Assembly: GCF_009712035.1 (NCBI RefSeq)
Contig: NZ_VILB01000001.1
Span: 124,001-188,000, forward strand
Source of the DNA: Anabaena sp. UHCC 0187
GTDB lineage: Bacteria; Cyanobacteriota; Cyanobacteriia; Cyanobacteriales; Nostocaceae
DNA length: 64,000 bases
Direction: 5' to 3'
Shown here piece by piece: positions 46,889 through 57,022 of this stretch. Under the pieces are notes generated by a model, which did no database searches, was not told the origin of the DNA, and saw only the letters and a program-made list of their open reading frames with translations. The number at the start of each line of letters is the position of its first letter. Positions within the stretch are counted from its first letter, which is position 1. A program made the translations under genes and the position numbers.

Positions 46889-48015
46889 AATTTAATGACA
46901 ACAGCCTGTTTCAGGCTTGGTAGTTTTAGTGTAAATATTCATCTGTCAGTCGTCAGCTATCAGCTTTCAAGGTGGAAATACAGGTAATTAAAACTAATTG
47001 CCTGGGTGTAATTTCGGTGTAAGTTTAAGGAAATAAATATTTCCTTTTCTTTGCTATTCCTGCTCTTAGCTAACGGCTGATAGCTGAATGCTGAATGCTT
47101 ACGTTTTCCCCTCAGGACAAATACAGCCTTCTTCTCTAGCAAAATACTTTCTTTTTAATCATTCCTCATCTGGAACGGAAATCAGTATTTGTCCATTATT
47201 TTTAGTTTTGGCTAGATACAACCTATGATCATTACTGACTTTAGCACCCACAAAAACTAGCTTTTTTGGCAGATCAATAGACATATTCTTCATTTTTTTT
47301 CTTAATTACCAAATATGTCAAACCCCCTTATAGCAACTTTAACAAATATCAAAAATCTAGGTAAACAACCCTATGTATCTATCCTAAATGATCTGTGAAA
47401 AAACCTGTTATTTGTTGCCTGTTGTCTATTCAGCACCTCCACAAATCAGCAAGCACAGCTATATATTAATTTTTTGTGTATTTTTTGCAAAGTTTTCAGG
47501 TTTGTCCGGTTTGGGTGATGGGAGTATTTGAATGAATCGCCATTTTGGTACTAGAGTTATTTATCTCTACGAAAATTTACTAAATGATCCAAAATACAAA
47601 AATGGTAACTTCCAATCCGGATAATATTTATCGTTTAAAAGCATCTCACATTGAAAAAGTATTTAATATCTACCAATGGGTGGAAAAACTCTATGCCTTA
47701 TTTAGTAGTTCAATCTCATTATTGATTAATAACACAATTTATTACTTATCAAGATGTTATAAATGACATAAATATTAGGAAGTTTAATTAAGCATTCAGT
47801 AGTTCATGAGTTCAATAGCTAAGTAATATTTTTAATGTTCAATTATTTATGGCACGGATATTAGGAGCTAATTTGTCTAGTAGATTACATAAATTCAAGA
47901 TTATCAACTATTATGAGTAATTGAAGTATTGTAAAATACTATTTACACAAGGTAAACCCAAGGGATAGAATTAAGTAAGCTTGGACAAAATTAACCAAGT
48001 CTGTGAACAAAATAT
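46889..48015. other. long intergenic region between sigma factor and priA
   Basis: About 1.1 kb with at most one tiny ORF (47159-47293). It has inverted copies of an interspersed repeat: TCAGCTATCAGCT around 46951-46963 and GGCTGATAGCTGAATGC around 47074-47090. The rest is AT-rich with scattered poly-T runs. No RNA gene was recognised. Confidence 0.45.
47159..47293 (-). CDS. possible small protein of 44 aa
   Basis: Reads MKNMSIDLPKKLVFVGAKVS then NDHRLYLAKTKNNGQILISV, ending DEE. The composition looks protein-like and the frame ends cleanly, but it is too short to recognise. A purine-rich stretch (AGAAAAAAA) lies just before the ATG. Low certainty. Confidence 0.3.
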   Translation of the reverse strand: MKNMSIDLPKKLVFVGAKVSNDHRLYLAKTKNNGQILISVPDEE

Positions 48016-48036
48016 TTGTTTATAAATCCAGAAGTT

Positions 48037-50637
48037 ATGTATAGTATTAGTGCCAATTCATCGGTTATAGCCGTAGCTGAACCGGGGGGATCATATCAAT
48101 CTCAAACAAAATTGTCTCAATGGGTGGAAGTGCTTGTAGATCGTCCAAAATATCTAGATCGATTGACACAGAAGACACCAGCACAGGACTTATTGATACA
48201 GAAGACATCAGAACAGGACTTATTGATAGATGAAATACCAGAACAGAACCTATGGACTGATAAAATACCAGAAGAAGACCAATTATTAACCTATAAAATA
48301 CCCGAACATTTAGAAATTAAACCAGGGGATATTTTAACTGTTCCCCTTGGTCAGATGCAGGTAGGTGGTGTTGCTATTCGTTTGTTAACTCAACCACCAG
48401 CAGACTTAGCACTGGAGAAAATTCGAGAAGTAGAAGATGTGGTTGTTCAAGCATTTTTTCCTTCTACTTATTTTACATTACTCAATCGTGTTGCAAGCTA
48501 TTACTACACGCCCCTGATTCAGGTAATTCGTGTCGCTTTACCACCGAGTTTATTAAGAAAATCGCAACGTCGTCTGCGTCTTCGACCAGAAAATATTCCT
48601 CATGGTGCAGAGGAGTTTTTGCGTTCAAAAGCTGCACGCGAAATCCTGAAAATACTCCAATCTCAACCAGATGGAGACTATAGTTTTAAATACCTTAAAC
48701 GTCAAGTTCAGGGCTTTGATTGGGGAAAAAAACAATTACTAGATCGAAAGTGGGCGGAAATCTATTTAGAATTACCTAGACGGTCTAAACCTCAAACAAA
48801 ACAAGCAGTAACGCTAGTTGATAAGGGATTATACATGAACCTCAATAAGCGTCAATATGAAATCTTGAAACTTTTAGGAGATCATGGTAGTGAGTTGTGG
48901 TTGACTGAGTGTGTAGAGATTTGTAAAACAACAGCATCTACTTTAAAAGGGTTAGAGCAAAAAGGTTGTATTGTAATTGAAGACAGAGAAATATTACGCC
49001 GAGAAAAAGGGCCCACAGTAGCGGGAGATTGGGCGAAATCCTTAACACCAGCCCAAAATAACGCCTTAGAAACGATTAATTCCTTAACTGGATTTGCTCA
49101 AGTATTGTTACATGGGGTAACAGGTTCAGGAAAAACAGAAGTATACTTACAAGCGATCGCTCCCTTAATTGAACAAGGAAAATCCGCCTTAGTTTTAGTT
49201 CCTGAAATCGGACTCACACCTCAACTCACAGACAGATTTCGCGCCCGATTTGGTCAGAAAGTCCACGTTTATCACAGCGCCCTTTCCGACGGTGAACGTT
49301 ACGACACCTGGCGACAAATGCTCACGGGAGAGCCACAAATCATCATCGGGACTCGCAGCGCCATTTTCGCTCCTTTACCCAATATAGGCTTAATTATCCT
49401 GGACGAAGAACACGATAGTAGCTTTAAACAAGATTCCCCCATTCCCACCTACCACGCCCGCACCGTCGCTCAATGGCGAGCCGAATTAGAACATTGTCCT
49501 CTAATTTTAGGTTCAGCAACTCCCTCTTTAGAAAGTTGGGTAAGCCGAAATCATCAATATTTATCATTACCAGAACGCATTAATTCCCGGCCATTACCCC
49601 CGGTAGAAATAGTGGATATGCGTCGAGAGTTAAAAGAGGGAAATCGGTCTATTTTTAGCAGAAAGCTGCAAAATGCTTTACAACAATTAGAAGAAAGACA
49701 ACAACAGGGAATTTTATTTATCCACCGTCGCGGACATAGTACCTTTGTTTCTTGTCGCAGTTGTGGTTATGTGTTGGAATGTCCTCACTGTGACGTTTCC
49801 CTGGCTTATCATCATGTGGAAGAGGGAGCGCCAGAATTATTACGCTGTCATTATTGTAATTATGGGCGCTTACATCCTCCCCATTGTCCCGAATGTAGTT
49901 CTCCATATTTGAAGTTTTTCGGAAGCGGTACTCAACGGGTAGCCCAAGAATTAACTAAACAATTTCCCAATTTGAAAATAATTCGCTTTGATAGTGATAC
50001 TACTAGCAAAAAAGGTTCGCACCGTGAACTCCTGACTAGATTTGCTAACGGTGAAGCCCATTTATTAGTGGGAACACAAATGTTGACGAAAGGATTAGAT
50101 TTACCCCAAGTTACCCTTGTGGGTGTAGTCGCTGCGGATGGATTATTGCACTTATCTGATTATCGCGCCAATGAACGCACATTTCAAACTCTTACCCAAG
50201 TTGCAGGGAGAGCCGGAAGAGGAGATGATCCAGGTAGGGTAATTGTTCAAACTTATACTCCAGAACATCCGATTATTGAAGCGGTACAAAAACATGATTA
50301 TCAATCTTTTGCTGATGCAGAACTAGCACAAAGACAGGCATTAAATTATCCTCCCTATGGCAGATTGATTTTATTGCGGTTAAGTAGTTTAGATCCCATT
50401 CAAGTCCAAAATACAGCCCAAATCATCGCCACCTTTTTGAATGATAAGGAAGGATTTGAAATATTAGGCCCCGCACCAGCTAGTATTTTACGAGTAGCTA
50501 ACCGTTACCGCTGGCAAATATTACTTAAATTTGCTCCTGACGCATTACCAAATTTACCAGATTGGCCAGAAGTGCGATCGCTTTCTCCCGCTTCTGTGAG
50601 TTTAACAATTGATGTTGATCCTATTAATATTATGTAG
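48037..50637 (+). CDS. priA: primosomal protein N' (PriA helicase) with amplified N-terminal repeats
   Basis: 866 aa from ATG 48037 (an in-frame TTG at 48016 is less likely). Walker A is HGVTGSGKTEVYL, DEEH box LIILDEEHDSSF, and the eight zinc-binding Cys lie in CRSCGYVLECPHC and CHYCNYGRLHPPHCPEC. It restarts stalled replication forks by loading DnaB. Near residues 45-85 a unit like DKIPEEDLLI is repeated four extra times (48169-48291) before the normal TYKIPEHLEIKPGD strand, an expansion not expected in PriA. Confidence 0.93.
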   Translation: MYSISANSSVIAVAEPGGSYQSQTKLSQWVEVLVDRPKYLDRLTQKTPAQDLLIQKTSEQDLLIDEIPEQNLWTDKIPEEDQLLTYKIPEHLEIKPGDILTVPLGQMQVGGVAIRLLTQPPADLALEKIREVEDVVVQAFFPSTYFTLLNRVASYYYTPLIQVIRVALPPSLLRKSQRRLRLRPENIPHGAEEFLRSKAAREILKILQSQPDGDYSFKYLKRQVQGFDWGKKQLLDRKWAEIYLELPRRSKPQTKQAVTLVDKGLYMNLNKRQYEILKLLGDHGSELWLTECVEICKTTASTLKGLEQKGCIVIEDREILRREKGPTVAGDWAKSLTPAQNNALETINSLTGFAQVLLHGVTGSGKTEVYLQAIAPLIEQGKSALVLVPEIGLTPQLTDRFRARFGQKVHVYHSALSDGERYDTWRQMLTGEPQIIIGTRSAIFAPLPNIGLIILDEEHDSSFKQDSPIPTYHARTVAQWRAELEHCPLILGSATPSLESWVSRNHQYLSLPERINSRPLPPVEIVDMRRELKEGNRSIFSRKLQNALQQLEERQQQGILFIHRRGHSTFVSCRSCGYVLECPHCDVSLAYHHVEEGAPELLRCHYCNYGRLHPPHCPECSSPYLKFFGSGTQRVAQELTKQFPNLKIIRFDSDTTSKKGSHRELLTRFANGEAHLLVGTQMLTKGLDLPQVTLVGVVAADGLLHLSDYRANERTFQTLTQVAGRAGRGDDPGRVIVQTYTPEHPIIEAVQKHDYQSFADAELAQRQALNYPPYGRLILLRLSSLDPIQVQNTAQIIATFLNDKEGFEILGPAPASILRVANRYRWQILLKFAPDALPNLPDWPEVRSLSPASVSLTIDVDPINIM
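48169..48291 (+). repeat. degenerate 30-bp coding repeats in priA
   Basis: Four units of 10-11 codons: QKTPAQDLLI, QKTSEQDLLI, DEIPEQNLWT and DKIPEEDQLLT. They resemble the following native YKIPEHLEIK. The first two are nearly identical in DNA. Confidence 0.8.
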
Positions 50638-50874
50638 TTGCGGAAAATGAAGAAGGAGTCAGGAGGAAGAATATAATACGTTTCCCCTAGTACATCAAAG
50701 AAGTTGTCGCCACAAGCAACACAGAATTTTAGTAGCAAAAAAGAAGTGAAAAATTTTCCCTCTTTTTGAATAAAACTTAATGCCAATTTGACTATACTAT
50801 TATTGATATTAGTTGAGATTGCTTCAAAACTATTAGCTACAGTCAATGTTTGTTACATAGAAAAACGACAAATT

Positions 50875-51117
50875 ATGAACAACAAATTATTTACTAGCAT
50901 ATCTATTAAAGAACAAGAAAATACTTCTGGTGGTGCGGGTATTCCTGATATTTCTGGTATTCTTGATATTTCTGGTATTCCTGATATTACTGGTATTCCT
51001 CCTTCTCTAATTTCACCACTAGGAGCTATCTATAGTACAACAGTGGTTGATTTATTAACTAACATATTACCAATATTTGGTTATAGAGGTCAAATTCCTA
51101 GTTCCATTAGTTTTTAG
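50875..51117 (+). CDS. small peptide with double-glycine leader and IPDISG repeats
   Basis: 80 aa from ATG 50875; a longer in-frame start at 50788 is not preferred. The first 20 residues (KLFTSISIKEQENTSGG) resemble the double-Gly leaders of exported cyanobacterial peptides (LxxLSxEEQExxxGG). The core begins GIPDISGILDISGIPDITGI, encoded by 18-bp repeats (50938-51000), and ends in a hydrophobic segment. No peptidase-transporter or modifying enzyme lies next to it. It may be an orphan RiPP or bacteriocin-like precursor; this is inference. Confidence 0.5.
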   Translation: MNNKLFTSISIKEQENTSGGAGIPDISGILDISGIPDITGIPPSLISPLGAIYSTTVVDLLTNILPIFGYRGQIPSSISF

Positions 51118-51132
51118 TTAATCAGCAAAAAC

Positions 51133-51269
51133 AAAGCCTCTAGTACCGCAAGGCGGAATTAAGAATTAACAATTAAAAATTAAAAAAGCAGATTGTATAA
51201 GCTTTTTAGGAATTTTCAATGGTTATCTTACTTACGCCGTACTGTTCTAGAAGCATTTCTAGAGGCTTT
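51133..51269. mobile_element. MITE-like element with 11-bp inverted ends
   Basis: AAAGCCTCTAG (51133-51143) and CTAGAGGCTTT (51259-51269) are perfect inverted repeats around a 137-bp AT-rich, non-coding element. An internal CTAGTACCGCAAGGCGGAAT is mirrored by CTTACGCCGTACTGTTCTAG. Parts recur at 42064-42250. Confidence 0.65.
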
Positions 51270-51326
51270 TTATAGTAATTCCAAGAGTCAAAATTATTGG
51301 TTTATTCTGACTCCTTCTGCAATAAT

Positions 51327-52067
51327 TTATCTTCTAAACTTCCGTTGTAAAAAAGCAATAATTTGTTCCCACGCTGAAGTAGTAGCAGCAGCATCATAAC
51401 GATAACCATCATCTCTCATAAAAGTATGTTCTGCTTCATACGTGAAAAATTGATGGTGGACTTTGGCATTTTCTAAGGCATTAATTATAGTATGTCGATC
51501 ATGTTCAGAAATATGGGGATCTTCAGTTCCAAAAATTAATAACATCTCTCCTTTAATTTCTGCAAATCTGTGCAAAGTATCCGCCACACCTTTACCTAAT
51601 TTACCGCTAGGAATACCAGTCGGATAGCAACAAACAGCCGCTGCAATTTCACTTTCAAAAGCAGCGCGAAAAGCCAAATGTCCACCAATACAAAAACCCA
51701 AAGTTCCGATTTTATCAGCAATAACTGAACTATCATTTTTGAGAAAATCAATCACCGCACGAGTATCAGCATCATATTCAGATATTAACGTTTTTCGGGC
51801 ATCATCATTACCGCGCATTCTACCAAGATCATTAGGTTCAATTATAGAACCCACAGGTTCAATTCGGTGAAAAATTTCCGGAGCAGCGACAACATAACCA
51901 AAACCAGCTAAATAATTAACTAACCGAATTATGGCATCACCTAATTGATAAATATCACTGTAAAAAATAATTCCTGGATATTTACCTGCTGTTTTAGGTG
52001 CAGCAACATAAACCCGCATTAAACTATCATCAACTCTTAATTCAATATTGCGTTTAACAATTTGCAC
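51327..52067 (-). CDS. dienelactone hydrolase family protein
   Basis: 246 aa alpha/beta hydrolase. The nucleophile is Cys in LGFCIGGHLAF, the acid is likely Asp in FGTEDPHIS, and the His is in YEAEHTFMRDDG. The family hydrolyses lactones or esters; the substrate here is unknown. It is common in cyanobacteria. The plus-strand MITE-like element lies just beyond its 3' end. Confidence 0.88.
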   Translation of the reverse strand: MQIVKRNIELRVDDSLMRVYVAAPKTAGKYPGIIFYSDIYQLGDAIIRLVNYLAGFGYVVAAPEIFHRIEPVGSIIEPNDLGRMRGNDDARKTLISEYDADTRAVIDFLKNDSSVIADKIGTLGFCIGGHLAFRAAFESEIAAAVCCYPTGIPSGKLGKGVADTLHRFAEIKGEMLLIFGTEDPHISEHDRHTIINALENAKVHHQFFTYEAEHTFMRDDGYRYDAAATTSAWEQIIAFLQRKFRR

Positions 52068-52500
52068 TTTGCATATTTTGGTAATGTGTTAATTTGTAAT
52101 TCTCCAGATTTAATAATAATCAGTAAATTTTTAGAAAAATATCTTAGACTTTTTGAATTTGAAAAGGTTAGTCTTTCTAAGACAATGTTTTCAAAGTGAA
52201 CCCAAGTCAAAAATCATGTAAATCGTGAGTGAAGAAGTAATTAATATCGCTGGAAATTAAATATGAATTAATCTCATGGCTATTACTTATAAACAAAAAT
52301 TATATATGTATAAATATCACAATACAAATTTATTATTTTCACAGTTTTACAGCCATAACCAGACCTTGATATATTCACAGAAGTATTTATATAAACAAGG
52401 TAAAAAAAATAACACTGAAATTTTTAAATTTCTTTTATAAAAAACCAGCCTAGCCGTGCTAAGGTTTTGATCTTGTTATCTTCCTTAGCTGCTTCAGCTT
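52068..52500. other. AT-rich intergenic region before the CyRepA1 gene
   Basis: 433 bases, very AT-rich with no ORF. It could hold the promoter of the replication gene, and possibly an origin, but no clear iterons or DnaA boxes were recognised by eye. Confidence 0.4.
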
Positions 52501-55500
52501 ATGCATCTGCATTCTTTACATCCACAACACCTTGAAGAATTAGTCAAGAGTAGTGGTATAAACTTAGACTTAATTCGTTTAAATTTTACATCGCTCAATG
52601 GTACTAATGCTTATGAATATTTGCTAATTTCTGACCAACTTCCCCGCACTAATACGGGGATGATTAAAAATGCTTGGTTACAACGCTATACCCACATTAC
52701 AGAGGGTGGCTGGTGGTGTTCTGGATTAGATCCCCTTAATGATTGGCATAAGATGGAATGGGGATGTTTTAAACCCAACCAACCGCGACAAAATCAAAAA
52801 GGCAAATCAATCAAATATGAACATCCTCCCAGCACACCCACACGCGTATTTTGTTTACGCATATCTTTACAAATTTGGCAACAAGTTGGGCAACGTCACA
52901 ATTTAAGCTTACCGGAAAATATCACTATTAATCATGATGGTGAAGCCGAAGGTTTTTGGGAATGGGTAATTAAAAATAAAATATCTATTGTCATTTGTGA
53001 AGGTGTCAAAAAAGCCGCAGCCCTTTTAAGCCAAGGATATGCTGCTATTGCTATTCCTGGTATTAATAGCGGTTATCGAGTTATTAAAGATGAATTTGGC
53101 AAAGTTACCTGTCGGCAATTAATACCTGATTTAGCCGCATTCACAATTACAAAACGCAACTTTTATATTTGTTTTGATTTTGAAACTCAATCCAGAAAAA
53201 TTGCGGCTGTGAATAATGCTATTTCTCAACTAGGTTGTTTATTTCAACAAAAAAATTGTCCTGTTAAAGTTGTAGAACTTCCAGGAAAAGAAAAAGGAGT
53301 TGATGAATTTATCATTGCTAAAGGTGTCACAGCCTTTGATAAAATTTATCGTCAAAGTGTAGATTTAGATATTTATATTGCCCAAACTAAACCCCATACA
53401 GAGTTAACAATTCCCGCTGCACTTACTGTTAACTGTCCTTATTTGGGAAAAATTGCCTTTCCTACTTCTGGCTTAGTTGGTGTAAAATCAGCCAAAGGAA
53501 CAGGTAAAACCACAGCATTACAAAGTATTGTTCAACAAGCAAAAAGCCGCAACCAACCAGTTTTGTTAATTACCCATAGAATCATATTAGGACGTTTCTT
53601 ATGTGAAAAAATTGGAATTAAATGGGGTATTGATCATGCAGCATGGAGTATAGAAGCTGATGAATTACCTGTTAAATGTCCTTTACCAATTACCCCATCT
53701 TTAGGATTATGTGTAGATTCAATTTGGAAATTAAAACCTGAAGATTGGCAAGGAGCAATATTAATTTTAGATGAGGTTGAGCAGTCTTTATGGCATTTAC
53801 TCAACAGTGATACCTGTAAACAAAAACGAGTTAAAATTCTCCGCATTTTTCAACAACTAATTTCTACAGTTCTCACAACTGGAGGTTTAATTATTGCCCA
53901 GGATGCTGATTTATCAGATGTATCTTTAGAGTATTTACAGACTTTAGCAGGAATTAAGTTAACTCCTTGGGTGGTTGTGAATGAATGGAAACCAGAAAAA
54001 GGTTGGGATACCACTTTTTATGATTCACCCAATCCTACACCCTTAATTCATCAATTAGAATTAGATTTAATTGCTGGACGTAAATGCTATGTTACTACCG
54101 ATAGTCGTTCTGGTCGCTACAGTTGTGAAACTATTGAACGTTATTTAAAAGAACGGTTGCAAAAACTTAGAAGAGAATTTCCTGATACCTTAGTAGTTAG
54201 CAGTCATACTACTAATACACCTGGCCATGAAGCCGTTGATTTTATAGCTGCTATTAATCAAAAAATTACTGATTATGATACTATTTTTGTTACCCCTAGT
54301 TTGGGAACAGGAATTAGTATTGATGTTCAACATTTTGACCGAGTTTATGGTATTTTTCAAGGGGTAATTCCTGACTCAGAAGCCCGTCAAGCTTTAGCAA
54401 GAGTGCGTGATAATGTCCCCCGTGTGGTTTGGTGTGCTAAACGGGGTATTGGCTTAATTGGCAGTGGAAGTACCAATTATCGGTTACTATCTCATTGGTA
54501 TCAAGAAAATCAAAAAGAAAACTTAGCTTTATTAAGTCCATTGCATAAAATAGATGTAGATTTACCTCTAGTTTATGATCCTATTCATTTACGTACTTGG
54601 GCAAAATTATCAGCCAGAGTAAATGCTTCTATTCGTCTTTATCGTCAATCAATGCAAGATGGATTGATAACTGATGGACATCAAATTCAAATGCGAAGTA
54701 ATGAAGTCCAAAATAATATTCTTCGTGATTTGCGGTTAGCATTTTTTGCCACTGAGCGTAGTGATTTTGAAAACCGCAAACGGTTAATCTTAGAAATCGT
54801 CAAAGTTCAAAAAGATTGGGGACAAAGTATTCAAAAAGCCAAGGAAATTAAACGCAAAATTAAAGAAATTAAGCAGCAAAATCAATCAGCAGCAGCAAAT
54901 TCTGTAGCTACCGCTAAGGATATTGATTATGTGGAATATGAACAGCTATTAAATAAACATTCTCTCAGCAATGGAGAACGTCATCAACTTGATAAATATA
55001 TCCTCAGACAAAGGTATGGCATTGTAGTTACTCCCCAACTCAAATTACAAGATGAAAAAGGATATTATGGACAATTATTAATCCATTATTATCTCACTCA
55101 TGAAAGTGAATATTTTCATGTTAAAGATCAGCAAGAATGGAGTCAGCAGTTATTGTGGGGTGAAGGTAAGGTTTTTCTTCCAGATTTAAAAACTTATACC
55201 CTAAAAGTTGAAGCTATGCGGGCTTTAGGAATGCTGCAATTTCTGGAAATAGCAAGAGTATTTAAGGAAAATGACGCTGATTTAATTTGGCTGAAAAATG
55301 TGGCTGCACAAAGTAGTAGACACATTAAACGAGCTTTAGGGATTGATTTAGTCAGGGGAAAAGAATCTGTTTCAGGAATTAAAATATTAAGCCGACTTCT
55401 AAGTTTATTGGGTTTGAAGTTACAACAAGTAGATGATGGGTATAAAATTGACTTGAAAACTTTAAATGATGGTAGAGAAAAAATATTTGCAGTTTGGCAA

Positions 55501-55599
55501 CACCGTGATGATTTGATGCTGACTTCTTTACATAATATGAAACATGAAATGGTTGATTTACCTGAGAAGTCTCGATATGAAGCTGTACTCATAAGTTAA
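52501..55599 (+). CDS. CyRepA1-family plasmid replication protein (DUF3854/helicase-like)
   Basis: 1,032 aa. The N-terminal DUF3854/Toprim-like domain (about 110-290) has VICEGVKKAAALLSQGYAAI (E167) and FYICFDFE (D226). A P-loop follows at 325-338 (GVKSAKGTGKTTAL) with Walker B AILILDEVEQSL. The rest is helicase-like (ITDYDTIFVTPSLGTGISID; RQALARVRD). This matches the cyanobacterial replication initiator family CyRepA1. It sits among housekeeping genes, so it is either an integrated plasmid remnant or a chromosomal relative. No partition genes are adjacent. Confidence 0.8.
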   Translation: MHLHSLHPQHLEELVKSSGINLDLIRLNFTSLNGTNAYEYLLISDQLPRTNTGMIKNAWLQRYTHITEGGWWCSGLDPLNDWHKMEWGCFKPNQPRQNQKGKSIKYEHPPSTPTRVFCLRISLQIWQQVGQRHNLSLPENITINHDGEAEGFWEWVIKNKISIVICEGVKKAAALLSQGYAAIAIPGINSGYRVIKDEFGKVTCRQLIPDLAAFTITKRNFYICFDFETQSRKIAAVNNAISQLGCLFQQKNCPVKVVELPGKEKGVDEFIIAKGVTAFDKIYRQSVDLDIYIAQTKPHTELTIPAALTVNCPYLGKIAFPTSGLVGVKSAKGTGKTTALQSIVQQAKSRNQPVLLITHRIILGRFLCEKIGIKWGIDHAAWSIEADELPVKCPLPITPSLGLCVDSIWKLKPEDWQGAILILDEVEQSLWHLLNSDTCKQKRVKILRIFQQLISTVLTTGGLIIAQDADLSDVSLEYLQTLAGIKLTPWVVVNEWKPEKGWDTTFYDSPNPTPLIHQLELDLIAGRKCYVTTDSRSGRYSCETIERYLKERLQKLRREFPDTLVVSSHTTNTPGHEAVDFIAAINQKITDYDTIFVTPSLGTGISIDVQHFDRVYGIFQGVIPDSEARQALARVRDNVPRVVWCAKRGIGLIGSGSTNYRLLSHWYQENQKENLALLSPLHKIDVDLPLVYDPIHLRTWAKLSARVNASIRLYRQSMQDGLITDGHQIQMRSNEVQNNILRDLRLAFFATERSDFENRKRLILEIVKVQKDWGQSIQKAKEIKRKIKEIKQQNQSAAANSVATAKDIDYVEYEQLLNKHSLSNGERHQLDKYILRQRYGIVVTPQLKLQDEKGYYGQLLIHYYLTHESEYFHVKDQQEWSQQLLWGEGKVFLPDLKTYTLKVEAMRALGMLQFLEIARVFKENDADLIWLKNVAAQSSRHIKRALGIDLVRGKESVSGIKILSRLLSLLGLKLQQVDDGYKIDLKTLNDGREKIFAVWQHRDDLMLTSLHNMKHEMVDLPEKSRYEAVLIS

Positions 55600-55626
55600 A
55601 TTCCCATATCCACAATACCTATATCT

Positions 55627-55653
55627 CTGACTTCTTTGAGAAGTCGGGGATCT
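55627..55653. repeat. dispersed hairpin related to 45052-45084
   Basis: GACTTCTTTGAGAAGTC followed by GGGGATC. It lies between the CyRepA1 gene and the TPR gene and may act as terminator. Confidence 0.5.
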
Positions 55654-55711
55654 ATCTGTGGTAAAATCAGTTTTGTATCTGGACAAAGTATGAACAAATT
55701 TTTTACCATTT

Positions 55712-57022
55712 ATGAATAAGAATATCAATTTTGATGTTGTTAATGCTTTACACCAACAGGGTTTAGATCATTATCATAGTGGTAATTATCAACAAGCAAT
55801 TGCTAATTTTGATGCGACTTTAAAATTATATGCTAATTTTTCCATGGCTTATATTAATCGAGGTAATATCTTTCATATTTTAGGTAATTATGAAAAAGCT
55901 ATTGCTGATTATAACCAATGTATAAAAATCAATCCTAATTTTGCTGAGGCTTACCATAATCGTGGTAATAGCTATTATGCTTTGCAAGAATATCAAAATG
56001 CGATTTCTAATTATAATCGTTCTCTAGAAATTAATCCCAAATTTAGTGCGGCTTACTACAATCGGGGTTTAATTTATGCCCATCTTCAAGATTATCACCA
56101 AGCAATTAAAGATTATAATCAAGCATTAGCAATAGTTCCTGATGATATTCAAGCATACTATGAACGGGGTTTAGCCCATAGCAATTTAGGAAATTATGAA
56201 AATGCAATTATTGATTATAATCAAGCATTACAAATTAATCCTACACTAGCTTTAGTCTATGGTTTTCGAGCCAAGGCACATCACCAACTGGGAAATTATG
56301 AAAATGCAATTATTGATTATAATCAAGCATTACAAATTAATCCTCATTTAGCTACAGCTTACTATGGCAGGGGTATGGTACAGGAAGCTATGCAGGATCT
56401 TGTTGGTGCAGTTGCAGATTATACCCAAGCTATAGAAATATCCCCGGAATTTGCTCCAGCATACTGTAAACGGGGTGATGCTCACAAGCTGTTAGGGAAT
56501 ATACAAACAGCAATTCAAGACTATAACCAAGCCTTAACAATAGATTCCGATTTTTTAGCCGCTTATTATCACAGAGGCAATAGTCGTTATATAGTTAAAG
56601 ATTTTACTGGAGCAATTAGTGATTTTACTGAAGCTTTGCGGTTAGATTCCCAGTCTGCTGTATTTTATAGCGATCGCGCTAATGCCCGTTATGCCCTCAA
56701 AGACTATCAAAAAGCAATATCAGATTATACTCAAGCAATCAAGATTAATCCTAATTTAGCTGAAGACTGGTTTAATCGTGGTCGTAGTCACTTTCTTTTG
56801 GGAGAATTAAATAAAGCATTAACAAATTTAAACCAAGCTATACAATTACAGCCGCGTTATTCTTTAGCCTATTTAGTTAGAGCAGATATATATAGGCATC
56901 TAGGAAATAAGCTAGACGCAATTAATGATCTACGCAAATCCGCTGATCTCTATTCTCAGTCAGGAAATACGCGATACTACCAGGAAATTATCAATCTGAT
57001 TTCCAGAATCGCTGAGTTATAG
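55712..57022 (+). CDS. TPR-repeat protein
   Basis: 436 aa made of about twelve 34-residue TPR units with the consensus YYNRGxxxxxLxDYxxAIxD. There is no signal peptide. Two neighbouring repeats (NYENAIIDYNQALQINP) are nearly identical in DNA (56193-56243 and 56301-56343), showing recent internal duplication. It presumably acts as a protein-interaction scaffold; partners are unknown. Confidence 0.9.
   Translation: MNKNINFDVVNALHQQGLDHYHSGNYQQAIANFDATLKLYANFSMAYINRGNIFHILGNYEKAIADYNQCIKINPNFAEAYHNRGNSYYALQEYQNAISNYNRSLEINPKFSAAYYNRGLIYAHLQDYHQAIKDYNQALAIVPDDIQAYYERGLAHSNLGNYENAIIDYNQALQINPTLALVYGFRAKAHHQLGNYENAIIDYNQALQINPHLATAYYGRGMVQEAMQDLVGAVADYTQAIEISPEFAPAYCKRGDAHKLLGNIQTAIQDYNQALTIDSDFLAAYYHRGNSRYIVKDFTGAISDFTEALRLDSQSAVFYSDRANARYALKDYQKAISDYTQAIKINPNLAEDWFNRGRSHFLLGELNKALTNLNQAIQLQPRYSLAYLVRADIYRHLGNKLDAINDLRKSADLYSQSGNTRYYQEIINLISRIAEL

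Noticed and set aside
46960-47142. Minus-strand ORF of 60 aa
   Set aside because: It runs through interspersed repeat sequence and has no protein-like pattern.
47584-47766. Plus-strand ORF of 60 aa
   Set aside because: No family features, no clear ribosome site, AT-rich intergenic context.
50788-50874. N-terminal extension of the double-glycine peptide
   Set aside because: A hydrophobic extension from ATG 50788 would hide the leader-like start; the ATG at 50875 gives a better leader.
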